Shown here piece after piece: positions 1 to 12,158 of a stretch of 64,000 nt of DNA. Every line of letters starts with the position of its first letter. The first letter of the stretch is position 1. The notes under the pieces are model-generated. The model was not told where the DNA came from and searched no databases. It worked only from the letters and a program-made list of their open reading frames with translations. The translations under genes were made by a program, and so were the position numbers. Origin of the DNA: Epiperipatus broadwayi (lineage: Eukaryota; Onychophora; Udeonychophora; Euonychophora; Peripatidae); the NCBI GenBank assembly GCA_028023455.1, contig JAQFVV010012398.1, positions 7,214,682 to 7,278,681 on the forward strand, in the 5' to 3' direction.

Positions 1-1435
1 CTATTTTAGGCTGGTCCATGTCAATTTTAATTAGGTAACATTGGTTGAGGTAGAGTTGCTGTCTTTTGAAGAGTTCTTTTTGAATTAAATTGTGGAACTC
101 TATTATAAAGTATCTCCTATTGGGATGGTGGTAGATTCTTCTGATTGCTTCTCCCAGTTTTAGATTTTTCAGCAGTTCAAATAATTCATCTGTAGGAAAG
201 GTGAAAAGGTTACAGTTGTCATTAGTGGTAGTGAGTATTAAAGTGTTCTCACTGTGGTAGTTCAGAAAGGAATTGAAGAGTACTGGGGGAATTCTGGTGT
301 AGAATTTCTGGCTTACTGCTTGATAGTTTTTTAACAGAAATTGTGTTTTGATGTTGTTGCTGACAGTTATTTTCTTCTAAATTAGTTGTGGGGGTTTCAT
401 CCTCAATGAAATCTAGGATGCTATATTGAGTTGCTTGATAATCTGTACTGAGATTTTGTGTAATGACTCTGTTGTTACCTAGAACTGTAGCGTAACTTTC
501 GTTATTTGTAATGTTAGAATTATTTGTTTTGTTTTGAGTTTGGTATTGGGAAGATGTAAATTGATTAGCCACTACTTTGTTGGGGGACTTATGCATTTTT
601 GTTGTTTAGAGTGGGCTTTAGACTGGGGAAATGTGAGTTGTAAAGGACTTATTCAACACTTGTTTATTGTGATTGTTTGTGCTTTGTGAAACTGCTGTGA
701 ATTATTTTACCATTATCGCTGTTGTTTTCAAAGACTGAGTTTTGATCAGAAAATTGTTGTGTAGTTACTTCGGTGTCAAGTTAGAGTTTAGAAGATGATT
801 TTGTATTTAAATCTCCATTGTTGCATTTGGGAATTGATTCTAACTCTGTTTTTTGACCGGAGAAAGTGTTTAATAATACCGTAATCGGTAAAGATTGGCA
901 GGTACTGGTAAAACGCCGGCTGTGTTTTTAAAATTTTCAAATTTATTCGTGCCATAACTTTTTGTGTTTTTTGTATGAGATGGAAAGTTTTTGGAATTGT
1001 AACTTTGATTTTGAGTATTATCATTTATTTTTTCATTAGAAGAATAGGTACTTTGATTTTGGGTATTATCATTTATTTTTTCATTAGAAGAATAGATTTT
1101 GTTAGATTTTTACTAGAATTATTTTTTTGCAATTTTTTTGAAATTCCGATCGGATCGATCTCAGCAGCTTTCTGTTCAGCGTTTGCGATCATAGCGATCT
1201 TTTGTTTACTAATAGATTGGGATTCTTTTTGCTTTTGTGTACCTTTGGTAAGTTTTTTAAAATTAATAAAATCATCTTGATCAATATTAGTTGAATTAAA
1301 ATTACTGGAAGCGCTCTTAACTTGTTCTATCTAAGAGCTTGATAAGGCTTGCCTAACGTTAGAATCACTGCATGATTTTGAGATTGGTCTTGACCTAAGA
1401 ATTTGCTGTTCCATCAGATCATTTATACTGCTCAT
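1..1435 (-). pseudogene. ORF1 relic of a Tx1/L1-like LINE (copy 1)
   Basis: The minus strand opens at an ATG at 1435-1433 (MSSINDLMEQQ) and runs off the window edge. It has an in-frame stop near 1330 and at least one frameshift near 265, after which the frame reads LNYHSENTLIL, FELL, YHHPNRRYFIIEF and QKELFKR. About 80 residues at 1-265 align with 10795-11050 at roughly 55-60% identity, so both are ORF1 proteins of the same LINE superfamily. ORF1 proteins of this group bind element RNA and act as chaperones with the ORF2 enzyme. The region between is rich in Ser, Asn, Gln and Lys, as ORF1 linkers often are. The second nucleic-acid-binding part and ORF2 would lie outside the window. Family placement is by resemblance only; the ORF1 relationship between the two copies is seen directly. 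Confidence 0.7.
1002..1097. repeat. 48-bp tandem duplication in the ORF1 relic
   Basis: Two nearly identical 48-bp units start at 1002 and 1050 (ACTTTGATTTTGAGTATT... and ACTTTGATTTTGGGTATT...). The period is a multiple of three, so the ORF1 frame would be kept across it. It lies in the low-complexity linker of copy 1. Confidence 0.85.
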
Positions 1436-1890
1436 TTTTAAAGTTTAATTAAGTAAACATAGAGAAAGAGCTTACCTTAAGACTATCCCGACTCAGATTG
1501 AAAAAAGAATTAGTAACAATAATATAATTTAGTGTTTTATAGCAGTCCAGTGTACTTAGAGTATAGCCAGTTGGTACCATCTAATGTTTTTAACCCTTTA
1601 AATTTTTTTCTATCATATTTTCTAATATTGCAATCCACTTCTATATATATATATTTTAAAACCTATTTGAAAACCAATCCCTGAATTTTATTACATAAAC
1701 TTTTATTCCTATCAATTTTCTGGTTGCTAATTTTAAATCTACATGACCATGGGCATAATTCCATTCTTTATATATTTATTTTAGAAATTATAGTTGATAT
1801 TTTTATAAGCAAAAAGATATATATATATATATATATATATTTCTATTTACAATATAAAAGCTCTTCTCAAACCATATTATAAAAATCAGC
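1436..1890. other. AT-rich stretch, no gene seen
   Basis: Probable 5' UTR of the LINE copy next to 1435, then plain AT-rich DNA. A (TA)n microsatellite lies at about 1816-1841. No coding signal was recognised. Confidence 0.5.
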
Positions 1891-2409
1891 AATATTAAAT
1901 GCAAAGATACTCTCATTCTAACTACAAGATAAAGACTTTGAGAAAAAAAATGACTATGTTATTTTTATAAGTGTAATTTTACACCTAAATGCACATACAT
2001 AGGTCAGTATTAAGTATCTTGGAATGAAAGCATGAATATTAAATCATTCACTTTACATCCATATCTTTTAATATTCATACTAATACTTAAGAAATATTAA
2101 AATTTATCTCATGCTAATATTAGAAGATTAAGCTATATAATGATCAATGAATTTTACTCGATATTAAATAGTTTAACATCTTTTAATATTATCATAAAGT
2201 TTATTTTAATATTTTCTAAATGTTAATATGATTATTAAAATAAATAAATGTAAAATAAATGATTTAACATATATTCATACTCTCATTCCAAGACACTTAT
2301 GATTGATCTATATAAGTGCATTTAGGGTTTGAAAATAAGATGGCCATTCTTTTTTTCTCAAAGTCCTTATTTTATAACTGAAATGAGAATATCCTTGCAC
2401 TTAACATTA
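1891..2409. repeat. foldback (inverted-repeat) element
   Basis: Two arms of about 220 bp (about 1891-2110 and 2190-2409) are diverged reverse complements around 2150. Landmarks are GATAAAGACTTTGAG on the left against CTCAAAGTCCTTAT on the right, and GGAATGAAAGCATGAATATT against the complement of a matching block near 2270-2290. There is no ORF. The arm also resembles the monomer at 15840-17179 (GATAAAGTCTTTG, ATTAAGTAC, GAAAGCATGAG), so it is an old member of that family. It is most likely a non-autonomous foldback or MITE-like element; no target duplication was found. Confidence 0.7.
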
Positions 2410-3716
2410 CTTATTTTATAGTCTGATGTAAATAAAAAGAGTTTATTATCTTCTAAATAGAATTACAATCTGACACATTACTAGTAAAATTTATTGATCA
2501 TTAAATATTTTTTATGTATTTTTAGTTGTCTATTTCAATTTTGTTTAAGATTGACTGTTTTAAATTTTATAAAAAAGATAACCTCATCAATAATTTTTTA
2601 AAATTGAAGTTTGACCATTTGAAGCATCCATCAGATTAAATAATAAGTAATGGAAAATCAGATTATTGATTGAAAGTAATAGTCAATGACTAATTCTTGT
2701 TGTAATTAGGTTCACTATATCATATGTATAATGCTGAGATCATAAATATTTATATTTTTTATTATTTTTATAATTATCAGTCAGTCCTTTGCCTTTTTTT
2801 TATATTTAAATTTCCTCTAACTTTATGTAAAAATAATGATGAGTCATGGATCCAATCCTTACAGGTATATTCCAACAAATTTAGGATTTTAACAACATTT
2901 CTTAGTAAACACAAAGTTTTCAGAAAAAAACATAAACTGAATCATGATATTTCAACTAAATCAGTTATTTTAGGTGACCAGATATCTGCTCCTAAATATT
3001 TAAACAAATTCACATTGGATAAATTATAAACATTCTTTCTTCAAATGAATAAATGATAATTACATTATATTCCATTAATAATTTTTATGGTCATCACATT
3101 AGTCAAACATTATCTTAAAAACATGATTTTCAAAAATCACATCATATTATCAGCTGACTTTTAACTCTTTCAAAATCAAGCTGAGAAAATCAGATGATAT
3201 TTTGTTGATATTAGCCACAGGATGAACGATACTATCAGTTAACATAAAACTGAAGTTAATAAAATATATAATACAAACCTGATATTTGATCTATATAAGT
3301 ATACAAGCAAGATGGATTCAGTACAGATGTTTAGAGTTTTTTTAAGTTTCAGGTTATTATCTTGATAGAATAAAAAAGTTGTGATTATTAGGTGTATAAA
3401 TAAATATATTGCATGGTTTGGATCAGTTATAGAATAGCAAACTTTGGAATTCAAAGTTCATGAATAGTGATCTAGCTTTTTCATTTCCAATAGATGAACT
3501 TCTTATGAATTTCTGAGCAATAAACCATCCAATTGCTTTTTTAAATTTTGCTCCAGCTTTGCATTCTTCATTGATCAAAACAAAATCCAGAAACAAATTT
3601 CAAAGTTGTGAATAAAATAGCAACACCATCTAGATCCATTAATTATATAGCTTATACAAATAAATGATCTGGAGTAGATTAAGAACACTTCTTGAAAGTA
3701 TTACATTGCAACTAAT
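2410..3716. other. AT-rich stretch, no gene seen
   Basis: Non-repetitive AT-rich DNA. Open frames of up to about 100 codons occur here but match nothing recognisable and have the composition expected of chance frames. Confidence 0.5.
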
Positions 3717-4200
3717 AATAAAAAAATGCTTGGTCAGAATTATTAATACAGATAAAAACGAAAATGATGAAAATAATCATAAAATCAAAGTTAAAAGAAA
3801 TGATGTGGGTAAAAATTAATTTCATTTTAAAACAAATATGCTTATGTGTTCATAAATATGGTCACCAATTCTTAATTTTGAATCTTAGACTTGGATATTT
3901 AAGAAAAAGCAATATAGAGACATCAGATCATTCAACGAGGTATGGAGAGATATAGGTTGTAAGTAACAAAAAGAATTGAAAACAAAGTGTTTGGGTGAGA
4001 AAGTAGACATGTATCATTGATAATTTTAAAGATCTACAAAATAATTACGTATTAGATAATTGGATGAAAGAAAGAAATTTGTTGGCGTGATGCGAAGAAA
4101 GAAAAGTTATTGATCAGACAAATTGGATTAAACTTTAAAAGATTTTCATCTTGAAGTGGATCGAGAATGATAAAAAATAATGATGATGAAGAGTTAAATG
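3717..4200 (+). pseudogene. RTE-type LINE 3' fragment (copy A)
   Basis: A highly decayed C-terminal part of an RTE-clade LINE polyprotein. The frame starting near 3764 reads NFILKQICLC and ETSDHSTRYGEI, matching NLILKGNMPMYLKRK and ETSDHSKNYEEM of copy C. Downstream TTGGGTGAGAAAG, AAGTGGATCGAG and the ending AATAATGATGATGAAG parallel the conserved WVRE block and the GAT-rich tail of copies B and C. The fragment is 5'-truncated, as target-primed reverse transcription often produces. No uninterrupted frame remains, so it is non-functional. Confidence 0.65.
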
Positions 4201-6479
4201 AAAAAAAAATATCACAAATTCTTTTTTTAAATTAAAATTTATAATACCTTACTTCTTTTGCCAGTTGACATTTTTTTTTTTAATTATATCATTTATTTAT
4301 TTATAGTAAAAATTGAAAAGCAAAAAAAATGTATTTGATATTTAATTAAGAAAATTATTATAAAATTATTTATATATATTTAATGTCAATGAACATCTGG
4401 CAGATTGGTAAATAAATTTCTGCGCAGTCAACATAATAGTCACGAATTACGTTAGTATTTGGATTGCCAGGAGCTCTAGGCTTTAGGTTATTAGAGCAAA
4501 GTTTGTCCTAGATTTAAAAAAAAAAAAAATCCTTCCCCTCCAGAAACATTCTATAAATGAGAGTGTTATTTGCACAGCAAATATATTATTAGGACAAAGA
4601 TCTATTTAATCAAATCACATGATTACCATTAATAAATAGAAATAAGTATCGCTTTTGTTTTAGTTTTTTTTAATTTTTAAATTCTCATAGTTTGCCTATT
4701 TAAAGTAATAGTTCGACATATATCAAATCATACAAAAAATATATAATTCATAAAATTAGCTGTATATTTATATTTAAAGATTTTGTGATGAAGAAATAGC
4801 ACATCCGCTTTCCATGCCCACAAACTGGGATTCCAATCTGGGCCATTTTTTTTTTTTCAAAAATCTTATACTTTTTTCCCACGTAAGTTGGTCCTTACCA
4901 AGTCTAATTAATTATCCAATATTAATCGATAAATGGATATCTAGCTATTGTTGGAAAAGCCTTTGCCGTGCACTTGGATTATTTATTTAAAATGCTGTTT
5001 TATCTTTAATCTATCTATTGGCAAACAATACTCAATCTTGTCACATTAACATTTCTTTTAAAAAATTTTTTTACACATTTAAATTTTATAGCATACTCGT
5101 TTTGTCAGGAATCAAATCTATTAATTATAAACTAATAATGTTAAAACTTTTAAATATATTATTTGTTAGTTTTTATTAAATATTCAGTACTTAAAAGAAA
5201 TAAATCAATTATTATTTACTTTTTATAAATTCGAACTGTTTTATAGATAATAATTTTTATCCTTAATTTATACTCTTATAAGATACATCACTAAATACGT
5301 TATACTGAAAGAACTCAAATTATGGCAAACTACGAATCAAGCGCCGTTACCTAGTCGTCGCCTTAATACTTTTGGCCTAAGATTTCAGCCTGCCTTCGGT
5401 AGAATATTTAACATTAAAACAAATTATTTTTTAATTTTAATAGGGAAAATGTTTTATAGTTAATAATTTCAATCTCTAACTATTAACCACATTATATTTA
5501 TTAACATAAATATTTGCGCGTAGCTCATGTATGTTAAAAAAAAACAACAACAATCTGGGCAATTTCTTTTGCAAAGTTAGAACTGTATATATAACGGCTG
5601 AAGTCGTTCATTAAAAAAACAAAAAACAACACACATACGATTTTTTTAAATTTAGATATTGAAAATAGCAAAACTAATAACTTTAAAAAACCAGTAATAA
5701 AAAAAAGGAAATAATAAAAAAAGAAAATGATATATTTGCAGATGAAAGATCTCCTACGAATATTAACTTTAATATTATTGATGACCTACTTATTAATAGC
5801 CCACATGACTGTTTTAGAGACATAAAGTAGAGAGTCTATATAAGCAGACCAATTACTGTATTAAATTCAGCTTGAGTATCAACGTAGTATAATATGTAAT
5901 AATGATTAATACATTCTGAAAAGTTATCTCGTGATGTAGAGATCATTAAAATGATTTATATTTGGCTCTCATTCTAAAGCCGAGAAAAAAAAGACAGTCA
6001 TTCGTTGATATTTATATTAGCATTAAATAGAATCATTTGTCATGTGAGATGTCATACATTGGAACATCAGGAAGAGATAGAATGAGTCACACAAAATTGA
6101 CTAGGGACATCTTAACTGAACTATATGCTATCATTATATATAAATGAAGGCTTTAAAGGAACTGAACAGAGCAATTTCCTAATGACCACTCCATGCGTTC
6201 TTCTTGTTGCAGATATTATTACTATGTGATAATTCACATAGTATACAAACATGGATAGGCTGCTCACCAACACACATTAGACAACATAGTGAGTTTATTG
6301 GGTTTTTTTTACTTCTGAGTTTAAGATCAAGAAACATCATAGTCTTTCTTCTCAGTTGACTGATAGCTTTTAACTAAAATATCAGTTGAGTTTTCTTGAA
6401 GCAGAATGAATGTTTGTATGAATGAAAAAAAATTTTTAATAGATATTTACAATCATGATAGACAAAAATAAGTAATGGT
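4201..6479. other. AT-rich stretch with a tRNA-like patch and a GC-rich patch
   Basis: No gene was recognised. Two local anomalies are a tRNA-like segment at 4785-4845 and a GC-rich island at 5338-5402 in otherwise very AT-rich DNA. Poly(A)/poly(T) runs occur at about 4515-4527 and 4847-4857. Confidence 0.5.
4785..4845 (+). repeat. tRNA-like / SINE-like segment
   Basis: The block GGGATTCCAATCTGGG (about 4827-4842) resembles a tRNA T-arm and pol III B box. It is preceded by a segment that could be the anticodon side and followed directly by a T-rich run. No complete cloverleaf can be drawn, so a decayed tRNA-derived SINE head is more likely than a gene. Confidence 0.3.
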
Positions 6480-8559
6480 CCTTATTCTCAGGAAGTAGCA
6501 AAGTCACCAACAAAGGCAGTGGTTGGTGGCCAAAGGCAGAGAGTGCTAAAAATCTTCTGATTGCAGACCCAGGCTGCCACTTGATGATGACTTTTTATTT
6601 AGGTACTTATAACTGCAGATTACTTTCAAGTAAGGAATATTGCAAGAATTGGAAAAGAACTCTTATATTAAATGGGACATTATTGAACTTTGTGAAGTTA
6701 GAAGAAAAGATGAAGAGGTAATTGATTTAAAAATGGGCATGTACTGTACAACAAAGAAATAAACATTGAAAATACAAATGGAATAGGAATTATTATAAAT
6801 AAAAAGTGAAAGAGCAACAGTAGGAGATTGATGATGCATCGGCTAAAGTGGCAATATTAGTTATTTATCTTAATAACAGATATCAAATGCATATAATTCA
6901 GGTTTAATCCCCAACAAGTTCTCATTGTGGTAAAAAAAAAGCTAAGGATTTTTATACAGATAGGCAAAAAACTTTTGATCTGACAAAACAACATTTAAAA
7001 ACTGTCATGGAGGACTTTAATGCTAGAACTGATAAGCAATTGAGAAAATAAAAGTGCTATAGGTAAATTTGGTTATGGTGTTAGAAATGAGAGAGGACAT
7101 AGATTTTTGGACTTTGCAGAAAAAGAAAACTTTATATTATAATTCAATTTTTGAGAAAAAATGTTAAATGCAAATGGATATAGAAATATCCAAATGAAAG
7201 TACAACAAAATTGGATTAAATTTTGATTAATAGAAAATATGTATTTCAAAATTGTAATGTTCTTAATAAATTCAACACAGGAAGTGATCATCCATTAGTA
7301 AGTTGTAAAATATATGTTAATGCAAAACTAGAGAAACAAAAAGTATTTAAAAAACCATATTCAAAGTTAATATTCCTTATTTTCAGAAACATTCCAATAA
7401 ATTTAAACTAGAACATTACAATCCTTTCAAAGAACATGATTCAGATTTGAATAAAATTAATAAGAAGATAACTGATACATTTGTAAAAACTGAAAGTAAG
7501 AAAGCTGATTTAAAAAAAAGTAATTGACTAGTAAATTTCTTCTGAGAAAATTTATGAAGAAAAGAAGGAATATGAAAATATATAAAAATGAAGCATTAAG
7601 AAAGATTGAATATCACAAATTTTGTAAAATGGTGCAAAAAAGAGTTGATAATGATATAAGAAAGTATAATTGTGAACTAGCAAGAAAAGTTATAGAAGAG
7701 AATAAGTCTCACAATATAAATAGGTAGGAAACTTATTTCTGCAATAAGAAAAAAGATGAAACTATTACTAAAAAATGAGATATATCTTGAAATATGCAGA
7801 AGAGTTCTATCAAGAATTATATAGCAATAAAGAACAAGAAAAAAATACCATCTACAACTACTGTATCTTCTGAATTCCCCTTGATTTTAAATGAAGAAGT
7901 CAGACATGCAATTAAATTTGTGAAGAATGAAAAAATTCCAGATAATGATGAAATTATAATCAATATCTTAAAAAAAGCAGGTAAAGAAATAGAAATATTT
8001 TTGACAAAGTTATATAAAATCTAAGTGATAAATGTATCATTGGAAAAAAAGCAGTATTAATATTTAAAAAAGGTAATAAAGAAGATATTAGAAATTATAG
8101 ACCTATCAGTCTTTTATCAGTTTTATACAACATTTTTACCAAAATAATTAAACTCATCTAGAGCAAACTTTGGATTTTAACCAACCAAAAGAACAAGTTG
8201 GATTTAAAAGTGGTTTTAGTACAGTGGGTCATATCCAAGTATTGAGAGAAGTTACACAATGAAGCAATCAATATGAGTTGCCATTATGATTTGGATTTGT
8301 AGATTATAAAAAGGCATTTGATTTTATAAGCATTTCTTCATTGATTAAAGCATTGGATCATCAAGATATAGACCCAGGATATTGTCACATTCTGAAGAAA
8401 ATTTATAAAAATTCAGTAGCAACAGTTAGATTTCATAATTATACTAAAAAAATTAACATTGAAAATATATCCAACATTTTTACAACAGTTTTGCAAGAAG
8501 TATTTTGTGGATTAAAATGAAAATCTAAGGAAGTAAATGTAAATGCAGATTATTTAAGT
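6480..8559 (+). pseudogene. RTE-type LINE copy B, part 1 (endonuclease and N-terminal RT)
   Basis: Relic of an RTE-clade LINE that encoded an apurinic-type endonuclease and a reverse transcriptase. TYNCR near 6608 marks the endonuclease start. MEDFNART near 7010-7035 is the GDFNA motif with the Gly replaced. FNTGSDHPL near 7275 is the SDH motif. The RT part includes RNYRPISLL near 8090 and FGFVDYKKAFDF near 8295, which keeps the first catalytic Asp. The block corresponding to GVRQGD is missing near 8457-8480 (frame reads IEN-ISN-IFTTVLQ), a damaging change. Stops and frameshifts are frequent. The sequence breaks at 8559 (VNADYLSQ) exactly at a hAT insertion and resumes at 15736. Confidence 0.88.
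8552..8559. repeat. 8-bp target-site duplication, left (ATTTAAGT)
   Basis: ATTTAAGT here is repeated exactly at 15736-15743, on the other side of the element. Eight base pairs is the duplication length made by hAT transposases. Removing the insert and one copy joins the RTE reading frame ...DYLS-HL.... Confidence 0.9.
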
Positions 8560-9701
8560 CAGTGGACTTCAATCTTTTCACACCTGCAGACTGGCAAAAA
8601 TAAGGATAAGATTTTGTGGACTGGCAGAAGTCTACAGATAAATTTTTTTAAAGATTTAAACTGCCTAGACTTAGATGAGCATAATTGTTATAACTGACCA
8701 AAACAGCACACTAGTACTGTGTAATGTAATAGTGTTGCTTACCTTCACATGCTGAATTCTTTCTCAAGTTGTGCAGTCATACTGCTACAGAAAACAGTAC
8801 AATAACAATCATTGTCATTGTATCTGCATTGCTATGTTTATTATTTCATTGTGAAAATATACAAGAATAAAATGTTATTTACCTGAATGTTGGAAAATAT
8901 ATGATAAATGTAATATCTGTATTTAATGTTAAATATACAAGATGAAGTTATATATATATGGAGTTTGTATATTAAATTTTTTTTTTTAATTTTGAATTTT
9001 TTTTAGTAAAATATTAAAAAATGTAATTCTACCCCCCCCGCCCCATAAACATCTGTGATAACTAGAAAAAAATTAATTTATGTATGATTGATTATATTTT
9101 GTTTTAGTTCTGTTTCTTTTTTTTTTAATTGGATAAAAATGAGATTAAAATAATACCAGTTGTAAAGTCACTGGAAAAATTGAGCTCAAAAGTTGTTTTG
9201 GTAAAGTGTCACATAGAAATAAAACAATCATTATAAAGATGTCATTTTGCTAAAAAAAAAAAAAAAAAAAGATAATAGATTTACATTCTCATGAAGGAAA
9301 ATCATTATCAATGATCTGTCTCCATTTTGTAAAGTTTACAATTTCAAAAAGAAATATCACACAAATAAAAAGATGACAAAAATGCAATGGAAAATTATGC
9401 TATATGTGACCAATAAATAGAGAAATGCCTACTAGGTATAGAAATTGATGTATAAGGAGTGATGCAATTATCATAGACTTGATGGCGCATACTTGCATCC
9501 ACTAGTACAAATTGGGTCTGCTACTCTTTTAAAATTACATATATTAGTGACATCTAAATCCGAATCGTGCAGAGGGGATGATAAAGTAGGTTCTTTTCTA
9601 TGTTATTACTGACTTAAACAGTGAAAATGAATGTAGGATATAATTTCCCAGACCTTGGATGTCAAGATTCAGACCTAGCTATAACATAGAATAGTGCATA
9701 C

Positions 9702-11930
9702 ATGATAAATAATGTTGAAATTGATTTGCATAAGCTCAGTTCCAGTGTTTCACTAATTGAAGCTGAAAACACTTACAGTAACTTAACAACAATAAAAAGT
9801 AGTCAGGATAGTTCAAATAACTATAAACCACTCCAAAAGAATACTCCAATTCAAACTAGTAGCACTCATGATCAATTTTACAAAATTGCTATGAGTGCAT
9901 TTTCAAGTCAAAAGGACCGCTACGAATATAGCGACCGTAAAGGTGAAAAATCAGGTAGAACCCAATTTGCAAAAACAGGACTTTAGCACCACATTTATTA
10001 GTCCAAATATCAATGAAATCTCAAACCTCAGTATTAACAATATAGTAGGGCATATTCCACAAACAGAAAAACATTCATGACAATACGATATGCAAATCTT
10101 GAAAACTTAAAAAGAAAAAAGAGGGCACTCCACCAGAAACAGCTTTCCCTCACCATATCGAAGCCGATAATGATCAAAATCCAAGTGTAACTCTTCCTAA
10201 TAGACCCACCACTAAACTAGCACCCAGGACCCAATTTGACAAAAGTTTACCATCACAAGAATTATTACATGAAAATATATCTGGCAATCTATACCTCAAC
10301 AACTGCAAACTATACCTCAACAACCATAAAAAAGATCGTACCCAGAAAAAAACATTAACTAAGCCACTGGAATTGCAGCATTTTACTCTGCTGATTGATA
10401 ATGACTTTCCAACATTAAATTATTTTAGCACTATCAACCTCTCACAATACATGGAGTGAACAGAGACTGAAAACACTCATCCTGCATTACCTCTCTCACA
10501 AACAACAGAAATATCTCTTCCTAAATATAATCAGCAGAGCTATGCCATATCACTATCTAACAGCAATTCAACTCACCAAACATGCACCAACAGCAATTTA
10601 ACTCATCAAACATGCACCACACACTCATCTACACAAATCTCGATAGCTGACTGTGAATGAGCCAGAAGAAACTCCAATCAGTGAATTAAATACCCTACCA
10701 AGATGTCAACACAGCACATACCCAAATCTGAATAACTACCAATCCATAAATGACCAATTTAATTCCAAGATTGCCAGTAATTCTTTTAATTCTTTTCAAT
10801 ACTTTCCTTAATTATCATAGTGACCACAACCTCATACTGAGTACAACAAATGACCTCTGCCAACTCTATCCATTTCCAAATGATGACTTCTTTGAGCTCT
10901 TACAAGCCAACAACCTGGATGATGCTATCAAGAGAGTGTACCACTATCCCAACAAAAGGTACTTCATAGTTGAGTTCCAAAATATTCTACAAAAAGAACT
11001 ATTCAAGAGAACACACCTATTTGTAAAAGACCGATATCTAGTAAAAAATTGAGATGAATAAGCCAAAGATTCTGCAGGGCCTTGCACAAAATTGTTATTT
11101 TAACTTTGCCGAACCTGATCTGCAGAGGCTTCTTGCTAAATTTGGTCAAATCACCAATTACAAATTTCTGACCAAAAAAAGAGCAAACTTAGAGCTGCCA
11201 TCAAACACAGCCGCATTCACACTTAAGCTGCATAAAGGCATCTTACTGCTAGACATTACCTCCACACTTGAAGAAAATAGATGTCCAATCTTTCTGTCTT
11301 TCAAGGGTGTTTAACCATAATGCTTTCAATGTGAAGAATTCAGCAACCTAGTTAAATCATGTCCCAGTAAAATATGAGAAGCTTGTAATGTCAGGAAAAC
11401 GAAAAACCATAAATGCCTGCCTACCATCCAAACCACCCAGCATCTTCCCATTCCAACTCATACAACTATAACCAACTCTAGTCAGCTATGCAAAAACAAA
11501 TCATATTTGGATCCAACAACCCCACAGCAGCCACTGAACACCATTCAGGGTAGGTCTGACCTACAAATGCCATCAACACCCTCTTTACAGCACAACTCCT
11601 GTATCAATCTTAAACACTCCAGCTCTGATGTAGGAGACACATCATGCTATGCACCAACACCACCATCACCTCAGCTCCACAGAACCAACAGTAAGACATA
11701 CCATCAAACTATCACCCTATTAGTAGAGCCTGCCATAGCTTCACCTCCAACCAACAAGAAGAGAAAGAATGATAACTCATTGGGCTCGCAAACCGAAGAC
11801 TCCAGCCCTCAACTTGTAGTGGAAATTTCAGAACCTCCATTTGGCCAATCTGATACATCCATTGGTATATCCAAAGGTGCCACACCCAAGAAAAGGGAAA
11901 GATAAAAAGAAAATCAGACATTGTGAAGCA
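9702..11930 (+). pseudogene. LINE ORF1 protein relic (copy 2)
   Basis: Begins MINNVEIDLHKLSS at 9702, runs in broken frames through a Ser/Thr/Asn/Gln-rich region, then a conserved block at 10790-11052 (NYHSDHNLILS, FELLQ, YPNKRYFIVEF, QKELFKR), and a second block from 11054 (KILQGLAQNCYFNF, RLLAKFGQI) that looks like an RNA-recognition-type fold. A zinc-knuckle remnant follows at about 11330 (CFQCEEF...SCPS). The tail to about 11905 is rich in Pro, Ser and Thr with a basic KKRKN patch. ORF1 of such LINEs packages element RNA. At least four frame changes separate the pieces. Domain names are inferred from pattern; homology to copy 1 is visible. Confidence 0.65.
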
Positions 11931-12158
11931 TCATCAAATGAAAAAGCTGAAGATGCTGACCAATCTTTCCAATGAACACTCAAACTACAAACCAAGTTCA
12001 GTACAATTACAAACTCAAGATTATGGATGCCACAGACACAGAACCAACCAGGGTGCATCCACACTGTGTCGAGCCTCCCAAAGCTGCACTACAAAGCTTC
12101 AAAGAATTGCTTCTAGTTGAGGACATGGTCCTTGAGAATTAAGCTCACCCATCTAACC

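Noticed and set aside
1585-1600. TTAACCCTTTAA like a piggyBac MITE end
   Set aside because: Similarity stops after about 12 bases and no partner end is present.
2724-3029. 101-codon open frame near 2724
   Set aside because: AT-rich chance frame with no motif, repeat or homolog that I recognise.
8560-9146. Transposase gene expected inside the hAT element
   Set aside because: No frame with BED-finger or hAT dimerisation pattern was found in the remaining hAT sequence.
11712-12064. Minus-strand frames opposite the LINE
   Set aside because: Shadows of the Pro/Ser-rich ORF1 tail and ORF2 start on the plus strand.
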